DNA from: Nitzschia sp. pyKryTriq1
Lineage: Eukaryota > Bacillariophyta > Bacillariophyceae > Bacillariales > Bacillariaceae
Reading direction: 5' to 3'
Assembly: GCA_956465555.1 (NCBI GenBank)
Contig: OY101119.1
Span: 1,846,629 to 1,910,628, forward strand
Length of the DNA stretch: 64,000 nucleotides
Shown here: piece after piece, positions 62,801-64,000 of the stretch
Layout of the letters: each line of letters begins with the position of its first letter
How positions within the stretch are numbered: position 1 is the stretch's first letter
Notes under the pieces: model-generated
Seen by the model: only the letters and a program-made list of their open reading frames with translations
Told to the model about the DNA's origin: nothing
Databases searched by the model: none
Program-made: the position numbers and the translations under genes

Positions 62801-63240
62801 CGACAAAGCAAAGAGGCGAAAGCTCGCCTGGGAGATACACCGCTACCTTGGATGGCAGCCCTTCGCCAAGGAAAGCTCTCTCGAACAGAGTATCCAATCG
62901 AAAGTCACTACCTGCCCAACTTGATCTTGACGACGATGAAATCGGACAAAGACCCAAGGAGAATTCTATTCGCTTTGGGGATCCAAAGTGCCTCGGGTCG
63001 AAGCATTTGCGAACAGTGGTCAAACGAGAGCTAAAAACCGATCCAGAAGCAGAGTTCAGCAGTACAATCTTCAAGACAGTGACAAATCGACTTGGAGACA
63101 GGAGTTTTTTGATCTCCGATGGCAACGAAGGCTGGAGAGAATCTACAAAAACCGAGACGAAAAGAGAGATCTCCAAAATTTACAACGCAGAAAAATCGAA
63201 GCTTCAGGCTAGTAGTAAGGGCAAACGTCACAGTGTCTAA
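59888..63240 (+). CDS. SPP/SPPL-type intramembrane aspartyl protease with PA domain and RGG/RS tail
   Basis: Exons are 59888-61572, 61653-62032 and 62123-63240 (introns 80 and 90 nt), giving 1060 residues. A signal peptide (WWLVLPSLLLWTVQAS) and a protease-associated lumenal domain (VPRGVCTFERKAYAAKAW) are followed by the first helix and an unusual cytosolic insert. The insert is a 45-residue acidic run (DDEDEDDEDEGDDD, about 345-385) followed by a Lys-rich one. The protease core has the three family motifs: YD at 613-614 (VAVFFYDIFFVF), GLGD at 683-686 (second catalytic Asp) and PAL at 752-754 (GQPALLYLVP). The C-terminal 250 residues are not part of the family norm: an RGG box (about 838-863, GRGGRSSNGRGGGRDGG) and RS/SP-rich disorder. 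SPPL2-type proteases cut type II membrane proteins in late secretory compartments. Confidence 0.95.
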
Positions 63241-63710
63241 TATCAAGTTGGAAATAAGCGGACGATTCTCGATGGAAATTACGCTCCAGATACGATAATC
63301 TCAATCGCTAGAACTGTTGCTACTAGTTCTTTCTATTACTCTCTACTAGCCAGAGTAGTAAGACTTTGTTGCTGTGAAGGAGAGTATCATGCCATTTCGA
63401 AGCCGTATTCTGGACTAGTAGTAGCCTTATATTTTAGTCTAGTAGTAGAGTAAGCTAAGCTAAAGCAGGGTAAAAGTGCAGAGTAGTGCAGAACTTTCGA
63501 TTTGATTAACTCGAGCACAGCCTTCATCAAATCCTTGATGATGGATATTTTCTCCACTCAGAATCCTTACCACTCAATAGCACTATGAATACAATCTTTC
63601 AACTCTGCCAACACACACGAGTTGATATTATTACACCGATAAGAAGAGATAGCGAGAAAAACGTTCTTCTGATCGAACCTATTATCAGAAACGACCATAC
63701 TACTGAAAAT
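63241..63710. other. Spacer with dispersed repeat copy 4
   Basis: 470 nt. Words of the type tactctctactag and ctagtagtagag lie at 63330-63455, followed by the dispersed repeat aaagcagggtaaaagtgca at 63462-63480. In-frame ATG codons occur upstream of the next gene, including 63585, but that segment lacks targeting character. Confidence 0.5.
63462..63480 (+). repeat. Dispersed AAAGCAGCG...AAAAGTGCA repeat, copy 4
   Basis: aaagcagggtaaaagtgca differs from copy 3 by one base in the shared core. Here the repeat directly follows a tagtagagtaagct tract, as copy 3 follows agagtaagcc. Confidence 0.65.
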
Positions 63711-64000
63711 ATGAATTGGTCGAAAGGACTGGTAATCTCATCTTTTTTACTGCTCGTCCAAAGTTTCGAGGGGTTAGCTTTAGATCTGAAAAATCTTCAA
63801 AGACTCAACACAAATCCAAACCCTGCCGGAGATACTGATCCTCTTGGTACCTTGCTGTCAAATGAACAATGTGAAAGCTCCGCGTCGAGAAGAGCGCTTT
63901 GCGCTTCAGCAGCCGCTGCAGTCCTCCCACTGATAGCTCCAACAACTGTAGCAGCCAATTCAGAGACAGTGACACCGCTAAAGTCTTTCCAAGTAGAAAT
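63711..64000 (+). CDS. Probable thylakoid-lumen protein, N-terminal part (runs off the edge)
   Basis: An open frame of 96 codons continues past the window end. Residues 1-25 are a signal peptide (LVISSFLLLVQSFEGLA), consistent with the first step of diatom plastid import. A polar transit-like stretch rich in Asn, Thr and Ser follows. Then comes a second hydrophobic signal with a twin arginine: SRRALCASAAAAVLPL, ending in an AxA-type site (TVAANSE). Twin-arginine plus hydrophobic core plus Ala cleavage site is the layout of TAT-pathway thylakoid-lumen proteins. The mature protein is not visible, so its function is unknown. An earlier in-frame ATG (63585) would bury the signal peptide, so I prefer 63711. 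Confidence 0.6.
   Translation, partial: MNWSKGLVISSFLLLVQSFEGLALDLKNLQRLNTNPNPAGDTDPLGTLLSNEQCESSASRRALCASAAAAVLPLIAPTTVAANSETVTPLKSFQVE

Noticed and set aside
57514-63240. CYP51 and SPP-like protease as a functional sterol-sensing pair
   Set aside because: They are only divergent neighbours; nothing in the sequence links them beyond both acting in ER membranes.
1-64000. CRISPR arrays, bacterial operons, ribosome binding sites
   Set aside because: None seen; spliced genes and eukaryotic 5S rule out a prokaryotic reading of the window.

Overview
The window looks like nuclear DNA of a photosynthetic stramenopile, most likely a pennate diatom. Genes have few, short GT-AG introns (55 to 153 nt) and intergenic spaces of 0.3 to 1.8 kb. 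A co-chaperonin starts with a signal peptide followed by a diatom-type plastid motif (SA before an aromatic residue), and the last gene looks routed to the thylakoid lumen. A class C GPCR, an HSF-type regulator, a PC-esterase, CYP51 and copia-type retroelement remnants fit the same picture. The species call is inference; no database search was possible.

Layout. 0-3.7 kb: a purine-synthesis fusion protein (GARS-GART-AIRS), entering from the left edge. 3.7-6.1 kb: a class C GPCR-like receptor on the minus strand, ending 42 nt from it. 6.7-7.4 kb: a broken retroelement-like fragment. 7.9-12.3 kb, minus strand: arylamine N-acetyltransferase and a PEP-synthase-like dikinase. 13.5-18.4 kb: a CLPTM1-family gene framed by two nearly identical LTR-like repeats in opposite orientation, followed by a small gypsy-type integrase remnant. 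19.8-20.7 kb: an HSF-type DNA-binding protein. 20.7-24.4 kb: repeat-rich spacer around a plastid Cpn20. 24.4-30.6 kb: homoserine O-acyltransferase, mitochondrial Era GTPase, a secreted PTPS/QueD-like protein and a fragment of a 2-oxoglutarate oxygenase. 30.6-39.6 kb: two very large disordered proteins, divergently transcribed. 40.6-47.0 kb: a myotubularin-type phosphatase, one 5S rRNA gene, mitochondrial bL20m and a third disordered protein. 47.6-57.3 kb: cytosolic tryptophanyl-tRNA synthetase with an extra N-terminal domain, an RGG-rich protein, a Cys-rich putative regulator and a PC-esterase. 57.5-63.2 kb: CYP51 and an SPP-like intramembrane aspartyl protease. The start of a probable thylakoid-lumen protein runs off the right edge.

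Most genes are unrelated housekeeping functions, as expected for a eukaryotic chromosome; I see no operon or biosynthetic cluster. The observations most worth following are: the D-N-M domain order of the purine protein; inverted LTR-like repeats around CLPTM1; a family of disordered proteins sharing three ordered sequence blocks; an intramembrane protease with an RGG/RS tail; an AlaX-like extension on the tryptophanyl-tRNA synthetase; a dikinase lacking the pyruvate-binding barrel; a dispersed repeat of about 20 bp in four spacers; and GTAC/ACCGGT palindrome clusters that I see only between genes. Exon joins were derived by hand from reading frame and GT-AG signals; every multi-exon gene given sums to a whole number of codons.
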